Shown: in pieces, positions 23,921-34,620 of the stretch
Numbering within the stretch: the first letter of the stretch is position 1
Layout of the letters: every line of letters starts with the position of its first letter
Assembly (NCBI RefSeq): GCF_000340215.1
Contig: NW_006921534.1
Span: 2,329,248-2,393,247, forward strand
Length of the DNA: 64,000 bases
Source: Pseudocercospora fijiensis CIRAD86
Taxonomy: Eukaryota > Ascomycota > Dothideomycetes > Mycosphaerellales > Mycosphaerellaceae
Reading direction: 5' to 3'
Position numbers and translations under genes: made by a program
Notes under the pieces: generated by a model
The model's input: only the letters and a program-made list of their open reading frames with translations
Told to the model about the DNA's origin: nothing
The model's database searches: none

Positions 23921-26099
23921 TAGTTTATCGTTATTACTACCGAGTAGGTCGGCAGTTGGATTAGCTAAGGCGGGAGTTAGGTTGCTAATGAATAGGACCC
24001 TAATATTATTAGGACACTCGCTAATGTCGATGTGTTTAATGTCCTCTTTCCTAGCGATTCTAAATCGCTATTATTAACTGCCTAAGTCTATAACTATAGC
24101 ATAGTACTTGAGAATAGGGTTCCTAATAACAATATCGGATAGGAGGCTGTCTATGTCTACTGCGTAGGTAGTGAAGTTTAGTAGGCGCTTATTGCCGAGG
24201 TCGTCTCTTAGGGCTATATAGATATAGTAGGCTCCGTAGGTTAAGTGCCGAGCGTTATTAAACTAAGCAAGGGTTGGCAGGTTAGTCCTAGGCAGCTATC
24301 GAAGGTCTAATTGCTTAGCTAGGCGATAGCTAATAAGGGCACTAACTGAATTTCCGGGATCTAGTATAACCTTAGTCTTATAGTTAGTCCTATACGTGTC
24401 CGATACGAGACAGGTACGTATAATAGCTAGCACAATGTCGATAGTCTTACGCCGCACGAGGCTAACAGTTAGTGCGGCGCTTACTCTTTTTTCGAAGGAC
24501 CGATAGGGGTAGCATTAGCGGCTGAAAGGTGCTTACGGTGCTTAGCGGTAGCACGGTCGATTCGGGCCTAGTCCTTAGGTTTGTCGCATTAGCCTAGTAG
24601 ATAGCTAGTGCTATTATAGTTAAAGTACTTCAATCCGGTCGGGAGATTGTTACTATAGCTGTTGTTGCTACTATTGTTAGTTAAGCGATTAGTACTATAG
24701 GGATACGAGCCCCTTCTACGGCCCCTATTACGGCCTCCTCTGTATAGCCGCCGGCTACGGCTTCTTCTACGGTCGTTGTTACTATTCCTATTGTTAGCGT
24801 TGTTGTCTTAGTAGGAACCTTGATTTCCTCCGCGGCTACGGTTGCTACGGTTACTAGTAGGTCGGATCCTTAATTCTAGTCGTTGCTAGAGCTAGATAGC
24901 TCGTTTAGCAGTTTCGACTTCGACTATAAATTGAATGCGTGTAAGATTAGCTTGTTTAAACATACGGCGGCAGTCTAATTCAAGGACCAATTCCTATCTC
25001 AATTTAGGGCGTATTTCGGAGATCTAGATAGAATTAGTTTTAGTCGGGAGGTCGTCTTCGAGGGTCTTTAAATAGGCCTTAAATGAGCGAGCCGATTAAT
25101 TAGTCTTTTGTTTAGCTCGAAGGTACTAGTCCTAAGCGTGTTGTTGCCTTAGTATAGGGTTCCTAAGGGTGTCTAGCATAATGGTTTTGTAGGTTTGCTA
25201 CTAAATAGCGGTCTGATTAGTAAGGGAGTCAAAGTGGTTATCCTAGGTACGCTTTAGGTCTCTATTAATGTATTGTATAGTATAGACGACTAGCGAATAG
25301 TCGTCTAGCAGGGCCCTTAGTGCATTTCGTTAGTTAAGCTTACAGTTACGAATGTAGTCGTTATATTGCTTTCGACTAGAGCTATTAAATACAGTATAGT
25401 CCTTAAGTTTAGCATCCTTCTTCTAGACTAGGACTAATAGTAAGGAAGGCCCTGCTATCGGCTTAGTATTAGTTATTAGGGCCTCCTAAAGGCGGCGAAT
25501 TTCGAGGAGGTTATCCTTTAGCTGTTGTTCTTAACGTAGGGCAGTAAGCCTGTTTTAGGTAGCTTCTTAGAGTCTCCCTACTAGTTAGGGCCTAAAGGCT
25601 AGTTAGCTATATCGACGGTTGACAATATTATTAAGAATGTCGTCGATAGGCAATTCTAGATCATTACCTAGAATTATAGGTTCTTCTTTAATAGGCTCTC
25701 CGGCAGGCTCTTTAGTAGGAGGCACTTTAGTAGGCACTTTAGCGGGAACTATACTACTAGCGTTGTTATTGCTAGCGCTACTAGCGGTAGTACGGTTGTT
25801 GTTACTTCGTAATAAGCCGGCTATTATAGTAGGGGGTGATACTAATAATATATTGTTAGCCCCTAAAATACGGATATAGCGGAATTAGTGGATATTAGTC
25901 TAGTACGATTAACTTAGTATAGTAGGCCGTATAGAAGGCCTTGCTTAATAATTGGTACGGTTGTTTCGATAGAATAGTACGTATAGGTCCCGTTCTTCGG
26001 GCGCAATATAGTTAGATTAGTCTTGTTCGTAGCTATACCGCTAAAAGCTTGAAATAAGGACTATCTAGCTGCTACCCTTAAAGGGTAGATCGAATACTA

Positions 26100-26297
26100 T
26101 ATAAGAAGGGTTATATTAGCAGGTAGATAGGGTGGTAGTGAATTAGTATAGTATTCGATAGAGATCTAAGAGGAGAGGGAGGAAGGCAGGCTAGTTGGCC
26201 TAACGCCAAGCGCCAAGCCCTGCCTAAGGCATCGAGACCCTAGCTTCACTCGAGCCTAGTTATATGCTAATCACGTATAACCTCTTTAGTCCTAACA
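26100..26297 (-). repeat. Right LTR of retrotransposon 2 (5' LTR)
   Basis: 198 bp, TATAAGAAGGG...TCCTAACA. Next to it, inside the element (minus strand, from 26099), lies TAGTATTCGATC, a plausible primer-binding site whose initial TGG has become TAG; the tRNA identity is not determined. The CTTTA duplication follows at 26298-26302. Confidence 0.9.
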
Positions 26298-26302
26298 CTT
26301 TA

Positions 26303-26316
26303 GCCCTAACAAGAAT
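26303..26316. repeat. Last 9 bp of LTR 1 plus its AGAAT target duplication
   Basis: GCCCTAACA completes the right LTR of element 1. AGAAT at 26312-26316 repeats 12145-12149. This closes the outer insertion exactly. Confidence 0.9.
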
Positions 26317-26760
26317 ATAGCTATTATTAGAATTATATAGAATAGAATATAGTAGGATATATTAGATAGTAGAAGTTAAGCTATCCTAGTAGTAATATTT
26401 AAATATATATACCTAGTATATACTATACTAGTATACTAGTAGTATAAGTAAATATTTAGTAAGCCTACTATAGATTATTACTTTAGTATTAGATAAAAGC
26501 CTCTTTCTTACTATTTTATTAAAAATTAACTTAAAGATATAGAAAATAACTTCTACTATATACTTCTAACTAGTATATTTAAGTTTACTTCTAGCTAGTC
26601 TGCTACTATCTAATCTATCGATACGGACCTATATATAGCTATCCTTACGTTATAAGTATAAGTAGGTATCTAAAGTATAGAGGTTAGCTCGAAGCAGTAT
26701 AGCGTAGCAAGGGGCGGAAAGCTAATTGTTTACCTACTAGCCTAATCTATCGATGCGATC
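26317..26760. repeat. AT-rich mutated DNA flanking the retrotransposons
   Basis: TpA-rich sequence without an open frame, apparently the older repeat into which element 1 inserted (12045-12144 looks similar). Two near-identical motifs, CTAATCTATCGATRCG, lie near 26610 and 26745. Normal composition resumes near 26760. Confidence 0.6.
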
Positions 26761-27345
26761 CATTGGAGTTCAGGTTCAGTTGCTAAAACGCTGGAATGTC
26801 AACTGGCATCGTTGGCATAGCTGGGCGGGCTCATGAGTCGAATCAGATCTCTTTTCATTCCAGCTGTATCTTCCAAAGTAGTCTGCAAATTCCAGACGCC
26901 ACAACATTGCTGCCCAGCACGCCAACAGCGCCGCGCGGTGTCCTCTTCTTCGGCTGCTACCTATCCCGCCTTGTCTTGGTCGAGGCGCGTTCAAGACAAG
27001 CAATGCACCTTGGCTATGTTCAGGTCTGCAATGTCATAATTCCAAATGTGGCCGTAGACGCGACCGCATGACGATGGTCTCTTACTTGGCAGGTAAACAC
27101 ATTGTGGCCAAGACGAGATCGTGAGGCAATGGCAAAGGTCCGAGCTTACTGGCGATTGCGACTCGAGAAGAGGAGAACAATAGATATAAGTACCTTGTCC
27201 TTGCACGTTCTTCCAGAAGTTCATTCAGCATCAGCTACCCGTCAGATCAAGAAGGAACCAGGACAACTCGCTACAATCACAACTTCACTCGTTAACACGA
27301 ATTCCGAGATCAAGACGAACACCAACAACAACAAATATAATCATA

Positions 27346-28012
27346 ATGAAGGGCTCAATCGTCGCTGCTTCCGTCCTCAGTGCCGCTGCTGCCGCATGCG
27401 CACTTCCAGAGGCCCACCGCCCAGGAGGCTGCGGTGGTGCTCCTGAATGGAAGGGTGAAAAGGGCTATGGCAAGAGCGAGAAGGGATTCCCGATTCCATT
27501 CACCTCAACCTACCGCATCAAGGCCACTCCTGACCAGGTCGTCGATGCCAACAACACGTACGTGAAAGACGTTTGCTGTGAGCAAAGGAATAAACATACT
27601 GACCGTCTTGACTAGTGCCACTGGTGGTCTTCCAGGCTGCACCGGTTACTACGACTTCGGCATCAACAGCGAGCTCGACACTATCTGCTACTACATCAAG
27701 TTCGAAGGCTTCCGTGGCGAGTACCAGTCGCCAGCCGACACTGCTACCCACGTCCACGAGGCTGCCAAGGGCAAATCTGGCCCACCACGTCTTGCGTTTC
27801 CCAACCCAAAGCCAGTCCCTGGCAAGAACTACCGTGTGTCTGCTGGCTGCTTGACTGGACCATTCGAGACTGGCGTCGTCAACAACGCTACCGGCATGGA
27901 CACAGGTGCCGGCTTCAAGGTCAAGCAGATTGAGGACAGTCCATGGGGATTCTTCGCCGATGTACACTCGAGCTTGGCTGTTCCAGGTGCCGTCCGTGGC
28001 CAGCTCTACTAG
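27346..28012 (+). CDS. Secreted CHRD-domain protein
   Basis: join(27346..27557,27616..28012), 202 aa, with a 58-bp intron (GTACGT...CTAG). A signal peptide is evident (MKGSIVAASVLSAAAAACA, cleavage expected before LPEAH). The rest matches the CHRD pattern: ADTATHVHEAAKGKSGPPRLAFPNP, then SAGCLTGPF, MDTGAGFKVKQIE, and FFADVHSSLAVPGAVRGQLY at the C-terminus. CHRD domains were first described in chordin; fungal members are extracellular proteins of unknown role. Six cysteines in the mature part suggest disulfides. The gene lies about 600 bp from the edge of the repeat island. The 5' leader is A-rich and the ATG context (TCATAATGAAG) is good. Confidence 0.88.
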
Positions 28013-29273
28013 GTAGTGGGGTAGGACTGGGAGGAATTTAATTTCTTGAATCATGATGATGACAGCAGAACTGTCATGAGACAGTGGAGATGGTAAACAT
28101 AATGTACTACCAACCATAGCTAGTACAGTATAATCTTGGAAGGCATAGCAGGCGGTGTTCTTGATGACTTGCTGTTGCTTGGTTGACGAATCATACTCAC
28201 ATCCTTGTCTCTTGCTGCTGATACTAGAAAAGGCAGTATCTATGCGAAAGCAGTGCCAGCTCCCGCAACTATTGGGCTTCAAGACCAAGACCAGAGCGCA
28301 CACAATCCATCGTCTGTTCATCTGCCGTGCACACAGTCGTGGTACTGCTTTCCAGTATCCCATGTCCCTACAGAAGCCCCATCGTACCTCGCCGCTAGAC
28401 CGGTGCTGACTCAGGAGTGAGACGCCAAGTTCATTGCCAATGCCAATAGCTAAGAAACGCGGGCTTGGTGTCATCCTCTGGGAATGTTCCTTTCATGCAT
28501 GGCTCCATGTGATCAGTACTATGGGCGGGGAGGCTATGCTGCCGTGAACCAACTTCTCATGGTCTTCTACGGCTCTGTTTGTGATTTTGGAGACTTGTTG
28601 CTGAATATACGCGAAAAGCTGGAGGGAGGAGGTGGGAGGCAAAAGATGTGTGCGGTCCCGGAGCACCAAATTAGGCGAAGCACAGACTTCTTGGGTTGCG
28701 TCACTAGCTCGAACCTTACATGCTGACGAGATGTGATCATGTGATGGGTCTGCGGCCAAGTCAGGTTGTTGCCCGGCATGCAGAATTAAAATATTTTATC
28801 CCGACATCATTTTGTGAACTTCAGATGATTGAAGCGACACGTTCTCTGAGCTGGCCTCAAGAAGAGTTGAAGAACATTACCTTTGACTTGGACGAGAGTT
28901 TGGCATGTGAAGACACATGAACGCTAGATGTCGGCTAGAGAGCTCCTGGATCGAATGGCTGCGTCACTGTCAGCAGCGAGAGAGCAGTGAGGAGCTTTCA
29001 CGAGAACTTCTCCGGCGTTTTTGGAGACCAAGAACAACTTCGCGAAGTTCGTGAATGTCCAGTCCATTACATCACATTCTCCATAGAAGCACACATTATG
29101 AATTGACCGCAGGAGCACCGAAGTTATCACGGGAGTGGCCATCATCGCATCGTAACCGGTGGATCCAAGACATTGTGGAGCATTCGGAGAAGACAGCCAC
29201 TTCCCGATCGTATAAACAGTGCCTATACCGGCCCCTCAGCTCTGCTCTCTTCTGAGCTGGTGGTTGCACCGCG
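28013..29273. other. Intergenic region, no supported gene
   Basis: About 1.26 kb between two plus-strand genes, holding the CHRD 3' region and the GUT2 promoter. The open frames are short or antisense continuations over the CHRD gene. Nothing is recognisable. Confidence 0.5.
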
Positions 29274-31506
29274 ATGGCAGCACGAAGTAGAGGACAGAAG
29301 CTCCTCCGCGGACTCGGATACGCCACAGTGGGAGGTGCAGCTGTCGGCGGCACACTCTACTTTATTTACCGTCCACGAGATGTACCTGGATTAGAGGCCG
29401 CCGCCGTCCCTCCTCCGACGTATGGCGAGGGAGGGGTCTTCCGCCCTCCTAACTTCCCCAAGGTCAAATCGCGAGCGGAACAAATCGCAGACCTGAAAGC
29501 AAGCGCTGGCGCGGCTTTTCAACAAGCAAAAGAGAAAGTCAAGGGTGCTCTTGGGGTGGACGATGCGTGCGAGGATAAAAGCAATGAATATGATCTGCTG
29601 ATCATTGGCGGCGGTGCCACTGGATCAGGCATTGCGCTCGATGCTGCATCAAGAGGCTTGAAGGTCGCTTGTGTGGAGAGAGACGACTTTGCAGCGGGAA
29701 CAAGCAGTAAGAGTACAAAGCTTGTTCACGGTGGTGTGAGATATCTCGAAAAGGCTGTCTTCGAGCTGGACTACAACCAATACAAACTGGTCAAGGAAGC
29801 TCTGCGTGAACGCAGATACTTCCTCGACACTGCGCCGCATCTTTCGCAATGGCTCCCGATCATGATCCCTGTAAACAACTGGTGGCAAGCGCCATACTTC
29901 TGGGCTGGCACCAAGTTCTATGACTTCCTGGCTGGTTCCGAAAACATTGAGACGTCGTACTTCATGACGCGAAGCAAGGCACTGGACGCTTTCCCGATGC
30001 TCAAGAAGGAGAACCTCTGGGGAGCTCTCGTCTACTACGATGGTGCTCACAACGACTCTCGCATGAACATCTCGCTGGCTATGACTGCTGCGCTCTATGG
30101 TGCTACCATGGTGAACCATCTCGAGGTCACTGGTCTCGAGAAGGACGCCAACGGCAGGCTTTGCGGTGCCAAGGTTAAGGACGTGCTTCGAGAGAAGGAT
30201 GGCTCTAAGGGCGAGGAGTTTTCCATCAAGGCTAAGGGTATCATTAACGCAACTGGACCATTCACAGACGCTATTCGCAAGATGGATGATCAGACTGCGC
30301 CTGAAATTGTCGCTCCAAGCTCTGGTGTTCACGTTATTCTCCCTGGTTACTACGCTCCTTCGAACATGGGATTGATCGATCCACACACTTCAGACGGTCG
30401 TGTCATCTTCTTTCTGCCATGGCAAGGCAACACGATTGCTGGCACGACCGACAAAGCCTGCGAGATCCAGCCAAACCCTGTTGCCCAAGAAGAAGAAATC
30501 AATTGGATCTTGAAAGAAGTACAGAACTACTTGCAACCAGAAATCAATGTCCGCCGTGGCGATGTTCTTGCAGCTTGGTCTGGTATCAGACCTCTGGTGC
30601 GCGATCCTAAGAAAGCCAAATCCGAAGGTCTTGTCCGTAACCACCTTGTCACCACTTCCGAATCTGGTCTTGTCACGATCTCCGGCGGTAAATGGACAAC
30701 GTATCGTCAAATGGCCGAGGAGGCTGTCGATGAAGCCATTCGAGAATTTAAGCTGCAGCCGAAGGGCATCTCCAACCCACCACTTGTGTCAGGAGTCGAG
30801 AACTTCCATGAGAACATCAAGTTTGATGGGTCGTGTGAGACGCATGCCCTTCGCCTGATTGGTGCTCATGGTTTCTCCAAGACCCTCTTCATCAACATCA
30901 TCCAACATTACGGCCTCGAGACAGAAGTTGCCAAGCACCTGTGCGTAGACTACGGTGACCGAGCATGGACGGTCGCTGCACTCTGCGCTCCAACGGAGGA
31001 CCGATTCCCCGTGCGTGGCGAGCGTATCTCGAAACTATACCCATACGTTGATGGCGAAGTACGATATGCTGTCCGACACGAATACGCTCAAAGTGCTGTG
31101 GATGTACTTGCACGACGAACACGTCTTGCCTTCCTCAACGCACAAGCTGCTCTTGAGGCTCTTCCCAAAGTCATTGACCTGATGGCAGAAGAGCTGAAAT
31201 GGAGTCGCGCGAGGAAGCAGCAGGAATGGAAGGATGCCGTCACCTTTTTGGGTTCGATGGGTCTGCCAAAGAGTAAGCTCAATCTTACGAGAGATGATGT
31301 GGAGAAGGGCAAGGTTGGCAAGTATGAGGATGAGGAGTACGGGCTTTACGCTCGACATGGTGAGTAGTGTCGACGTCCAAGCAGATGGAATGACTGCTAA
31401 TCAATTTCAATCTACAGACAAGCCGGATGAGATTCTTCATTCGGATGCGAAGCTCATCTCCGGCCGCAACCCTACAATTAGCAAGCAGTCGCCCGCCAAT
31501 GCTTAG
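29274..31506 (+). CDS. GUT2: FAD-dependent glycerol-3-phosphate dehydrogenase, mitochondrial
   Basis: join(29274..31359,31418..31506), 724 aa, with one 58-bp intron near the 3' end (GTGAGT...CTACAG). It oxidises glycerol-3-phosphate to dihydroxyacetone phosphate and passes electrons to ubiquinone at the inner mitochondrial membrane. The N-terminus is basic and followed by a hydrophobic segment (about residues 12-31), fitting mitochondrial import and anchoring. The FAD site is DLLIIGGGATGSG (about 108-119), followed by RDDFAAGTSSKSTKLVHGG and VRYLE, a DAA family hallmark. ISGGKWTTYRQMAEE and the C-terminal DAO_C region are present. The final exon adds DKPDEILHSDAKLISG...PANA; without splicing the frame would stop after RHGE (697 aa). 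Confidence 0.95.
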
Positions 31507-31835
31507 GAAGACTATCATATAAAAGAGCCGAATGCACGATATAAAATAGTGCGACGCGCTGTAGTAGCCTCTGATTCACTTGAGCCAGTTGCATCAAAGA
31601 GGAGTTCGGCATACGAAGCAGAGTCGAGGGAAGGAAAGTGTTTCTACTCCCTGTAAGCGCTTGAATTGAGGGTATGCGACCGTTATGTACAGTGTACGAG
31701 AAGAATGCGAAGACTTTGGAAAGTGGTTTCATTTCAGTATGCGCCTTACTACACACTACACTACAAGTCAACTTATCCATGGCACGACCAATGAAACAGC
31801 TGCACGATGGTCATGCCATACCGAAAGCACCAAGC

Positions 31836-32637
31836 TTATTCCGCCTTAGCAGTCTCCTCAGCCTTCTTCACACCAGCAGCACCCGCATCACCACCAAGAC
31901 TCGCAACTACTTTCTTCACAACCTCCACCGTCGGCGCCGGTCCACCAGGCTCAGCAGCCAGTACTTTCCCACTCTTATCCACAACAAACACACCCCTCGT
32001 CGTTCCCTTTGGCGCTTTCTTCATGCCAATCGCACCGATCAATGTCGCGCTAGGATCGCATAGCAATGGATACGGCAACTTTTGCTTGTCTTTGAACGTT
32101 GTGTTGGCTTTTGGGGAGTCGGTGGAGAGGCCGTAGATTGAGAGGCCGGTGGAGGTTAGAGATGTGTAGGAGTCGCGGAAGAGGCAGGCTTGGGCTGTGC
32201 CTGTGGAAGAAGGAGAGTTTAGCAGGAAAGTCAACTCACGTATGTGCGGATACGATGCGATACGTACATCCTGGCGTCGAGGCTTTGGGATACGTGAAGA
32301 GTACCACGCCAGCCTTGCTTTCTTCGACCAATTTAGCCAATGTCACTTTCTTGCCGTCATTGTCTTGGATTTCTCCGCCGAAGTCTTTGAGCGCGATTGC
32401 GTCGCCGACTTTTGGCGCGCCGCCGACTTTTGGCGCGCCGCCTTTGGTTGCAGGCGCTTCTGCTGCTGCTTTCGGCGCATCCTCAGCTACAACAGCATTC
32501 TCTGGAGCTTTGGCCGCGGCGGCTTTAGATGGTTTCGCAGGCGCGTCCTTCTTGTCCTTGGACTTGGATGGGGCGCGTTTCTTTGCGGGTGGAGGTGGAG
32601 GTGGAGCCTCCTTTCTCTTGCGGAGTTCTACTGGCAT
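31836..32637 (-). CDS. Nuclear-type peroxiredoxin, PrxQ/Dot5 family
   Basis: complement(join(31836..32200,32268..32637)), 244 aa, with a 67-bp intron (GTACGT...CCACAG). It is a thioredoxin-dependent peroxidase. The intron lies inside the codon of the peroxidatic Cys124, and splicing gives STPGCTAQACLFRD with the resolving Cys129, the CX4C arrangement of PrxQ/BCP. Domain order: a basic, Pro/Ala/Lys-rich tail with RKRK and KKRAPSKSKDKK (likely nuclear localisation), then the AhpC/TSA fold from about residue 75. A 13-residue tail segment is a direct duplication (GGAPKVGGAPKVG, DNA near 32406-32445). I chose the start MPVELRKRK; an in-frame ATG seven codons earlier exists. Confidence 0.9.
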
Positions 32638-32935
32638 GGTGGAAGTGGGCGAGGGCAAGATATTCGGAAGTTGGGAGTGGGGTAGTAGGATAGTAGTAGT
32701 GAGAGTGAGGCGCGCGTACGGCAGGGCAAGGTTGATGCAGAGATAGAGACAGTAAACAAGACTACGCGCACGGAGAGTAGTGTCATCACGTTCACGTCCG
32801 TCGTAGCGTCAATTATGATAGGGGTCGGAGCGGCATCCTGGGCAAGACAATAATACTGAGTTAAGCTATGCGACCATCACACTGTGTTGGAAGTCGGGAA
32901 GAGAAGCTCCAAGCTCGTTGCCGTCAGAGATGTAA
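32638..32935. promoter_or_regulatory. Upstream region of the peroxiredoxin gene
   Basis: About 300 bp of normal composition between the peroxiredoxin ATG and the repeat island. It must hold its promoter. No clear TATA element is seen. Confidence 0.4.
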
Positions 32936-32939
32936 AAAC

Positions 32940-33120
32940 CTTAGTAATTGTAATAGTAATAGTAAATAGTAAATAGTAAAGTCAAATTGGCGATAGTGAT
33001 AGTAATAGTAATCCTATAGAGAATTCTATAGTAATAGTAATAGTAATAGTAATAGTAATTACTATAGTAATATTACTATTACTATAGTAATTGCTATTAT
33101 ACTATTTAGTATAGTAAATT
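32940..33120. repeat. GTAATA/TATTAC simple repeat with inverted symmetry
   Basis: Runs of GTAATA and AATAGTA on one side turn into the complementary ATTACTATTAC around 33060-33085, so the tract can form hairpins. It marks the left edge of the AT-rich island. Confidence 0.75.
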
Positions 33121-34620
33121 GTATTCTATACGAGTCCTAGTATTGATTTTTCTAGAATATATTAATATATTTACTATAGATATATCTAGTAAAACTATAG
33201 AGATATTAATTTTTAAAATTCTAATAGTAGGTTCTTATAGAAGTTAATATCTTTATAGGTTTAATAGATAAACTATTAAAAAAATTATATATAGTTAAAA
33301 AAGCGAAGCTATAGATATATATTACGCTCTTTTTATTAGTTAAGAATTATATATAATAATATAACTATATAGACGGTAGTAAAAGTATAATAGTATATAT
33401 TAATAATAAATGTATTAATTTATAATAGTATCTTAGAGTAATATAATAATATATTATTTTAGAATAAATATATTTATTTATTCTAGAATAAAGTTATTAT
33501 ATTATTATGCTATTTCTTAATAATATAATAAGTATATTATAATATACTTTATTTTTAAGTTATAATATACTTTATTTTCAAAATGGCCTCTATTATAGGG
33601 CTCTAATTACTATAGCCTAAACTATAACTATAGATAGCCCTAGAACTAGTTCTTTGTTAACGACTTTATTCTAATAAATATTATTGCCGAAATAATTAGT
33701 ATTTAATATAATAAGCTATACTATCCCCTAATACTTATAGCGTACCTCGCTAACGCTCGAGAGCGATAAGATCCGGATAAATAGGCTATTCTAGCTAGTA
33801 ACGACGAGGTCTATAGACTTACTAGTTATCTTGCCGAATGCTATACTTAGTAGGGCCGTAATAGCCGCGGCCTAGCTTTAAATACGTTACTAAGTCTACC
33901 TCCGAGATTAAAGATAGAGCGGCACTATTGCTTGCTAATCTCTATACTCTACGTAACCGTAGCGGCTTGTTTAGTAATAATATTATCTAGTAGTTAGTAA
34001 AGGATATAACCCTGTTATAGTTATAGTATAATCTTATTAAAGGCGAGTATTATAACCTCGCTAAGTTATATATACTATCTCTATTAATCTGTCTAATAAC
34101 TAGCGCTACTAAGCGCAACTAGTTAGCTTATAGATTTGTCTATACTATTCTATAGTCTCCGCTATAACCGCCTATCTTACGAGTATATAGAGATACTAGT
34201 CTATTACTATTAGAATCTACGCATGAATAATAGACTTAATAGCGGCACTAGCGAATACAATACTAACGACTTCTATAGTATACTATAAGATCTATTACGA
34301 GAGGTCTTTACTCCTTTAGCGGCTATTACTATATAGGAGGTATAGAAGGCTAATAGTACTACTAGGTTTAATACTGCCTTATAGGAGCTACTATATACTC
34401 TAGGTCTAGATAATAATATATAGACTTAGTAGGCAGAAGTATCGGCTATTTGAGAGTTAACGAGAGGCTCTTAGGTCGAAGGAATCGTAGATATTTAGCT
34501 AGTTATACTATATAGTAGTCTATAGCCTTAGTAACGCTAACTTTCTACTTTAGTAATGCTTAGTTACGCTTTGTCTAATAAGTTATATAGCGATTGCATA
34601 TACAGGTGTTCGCAGGTATA
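33121..34620. mobile_element. Unidentified RIP-degraded repeat remnant
   Basis: About 1.5 kb of TpA-rich DNA. The first 450 bp are almost pure A/T. From about 33580 to 34600 a plus-strand reading with TAG stops has a protein-like composition (for example SEIKDRAALLLANLYTLRNRSGLF from about 33897, then ITSATKRN). I cannot name the family. It resembles neither the Ty3 elements nor the MULEs in this window. Ends were not found. Confidence 0.5.

Larger units (their letters stand above)
19262..26297 (-). mobile_element. Ty3/gypsy chromovirus 2, nested in the LTR of element 1
   Basis: A 7036-bp element of the same family and orientation as element 1, bounded by 198-bp LTRs and CTTTA duplications. 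It keeps more CA/TG dinucleotides than element 1, so it is less mutated and, by nesting, younger. RT-like frames survive at 23447-23920 and 22949-23215. The catalytic box reads YLDN at 23300-23311 (second Asp lost). Two zinc-knuckle Cys codons read Tyr at 24625-24627 and 24616-24618. The chromodomain copy near 20690-20760 has a TAG at the same Trp as element 1. A purine tract (minus strand, 19464-19473) precedes the 3' LTR. It is non-functional. Confidence 0.9.
12150..26311 (-). mobile_element. Ty3/gypsy chromovirus 1, RIP-degraded, interrupted by element 2
   Basis: Without the insertion the element is about 7.1 kb. It reads on the minus strand in Ty3/gypsy order: Gag with a zinc knuckle near 17600, aspartic protease near 17330 (D-x-G-N), reverse transcriptase about 16000-16900 with catalytic YLDD at 16275-16286, RNase H about 15400-15900, integrase about 14000-15100 (VDRFTKGARY near 14650), and a C-terminal chromodomain near 13690-13760 (KKEYLLR-stop-QGY). 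The chromodomain places it among chromoviruses. All frames are broken, mostly by TAG at former Trp/Gln codons, for example 16422-16424. Two of the four zinc-knuckle ligands are now Tyr. It cannot be autonomous. Confidence 0.9.

Noticed and set aside
27518..28474. Minus-strand ORF of 318 codons over the CHRD gene
   Set aside because: It is antisense to a well-supported secreted protein with signal peptide and clean intron; its own translation has no family similarity and an odd composition.
29649..30386. Minus-strand ORF of 245 codons within GUT2
   Set aside because: Shadow frame of a strongly conserved dehydrogenase; long antisense frames are expected in such codon-biased genes.
32099..32746. 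Plus-strand ORF of 215 codons antisense to the peroxiredoxin
   Set aside because: Phe/Gly/Ala-rich translation comes from the reverse of the Ala/Lys/Pro tail of the peroxiredoxin; not a protein.
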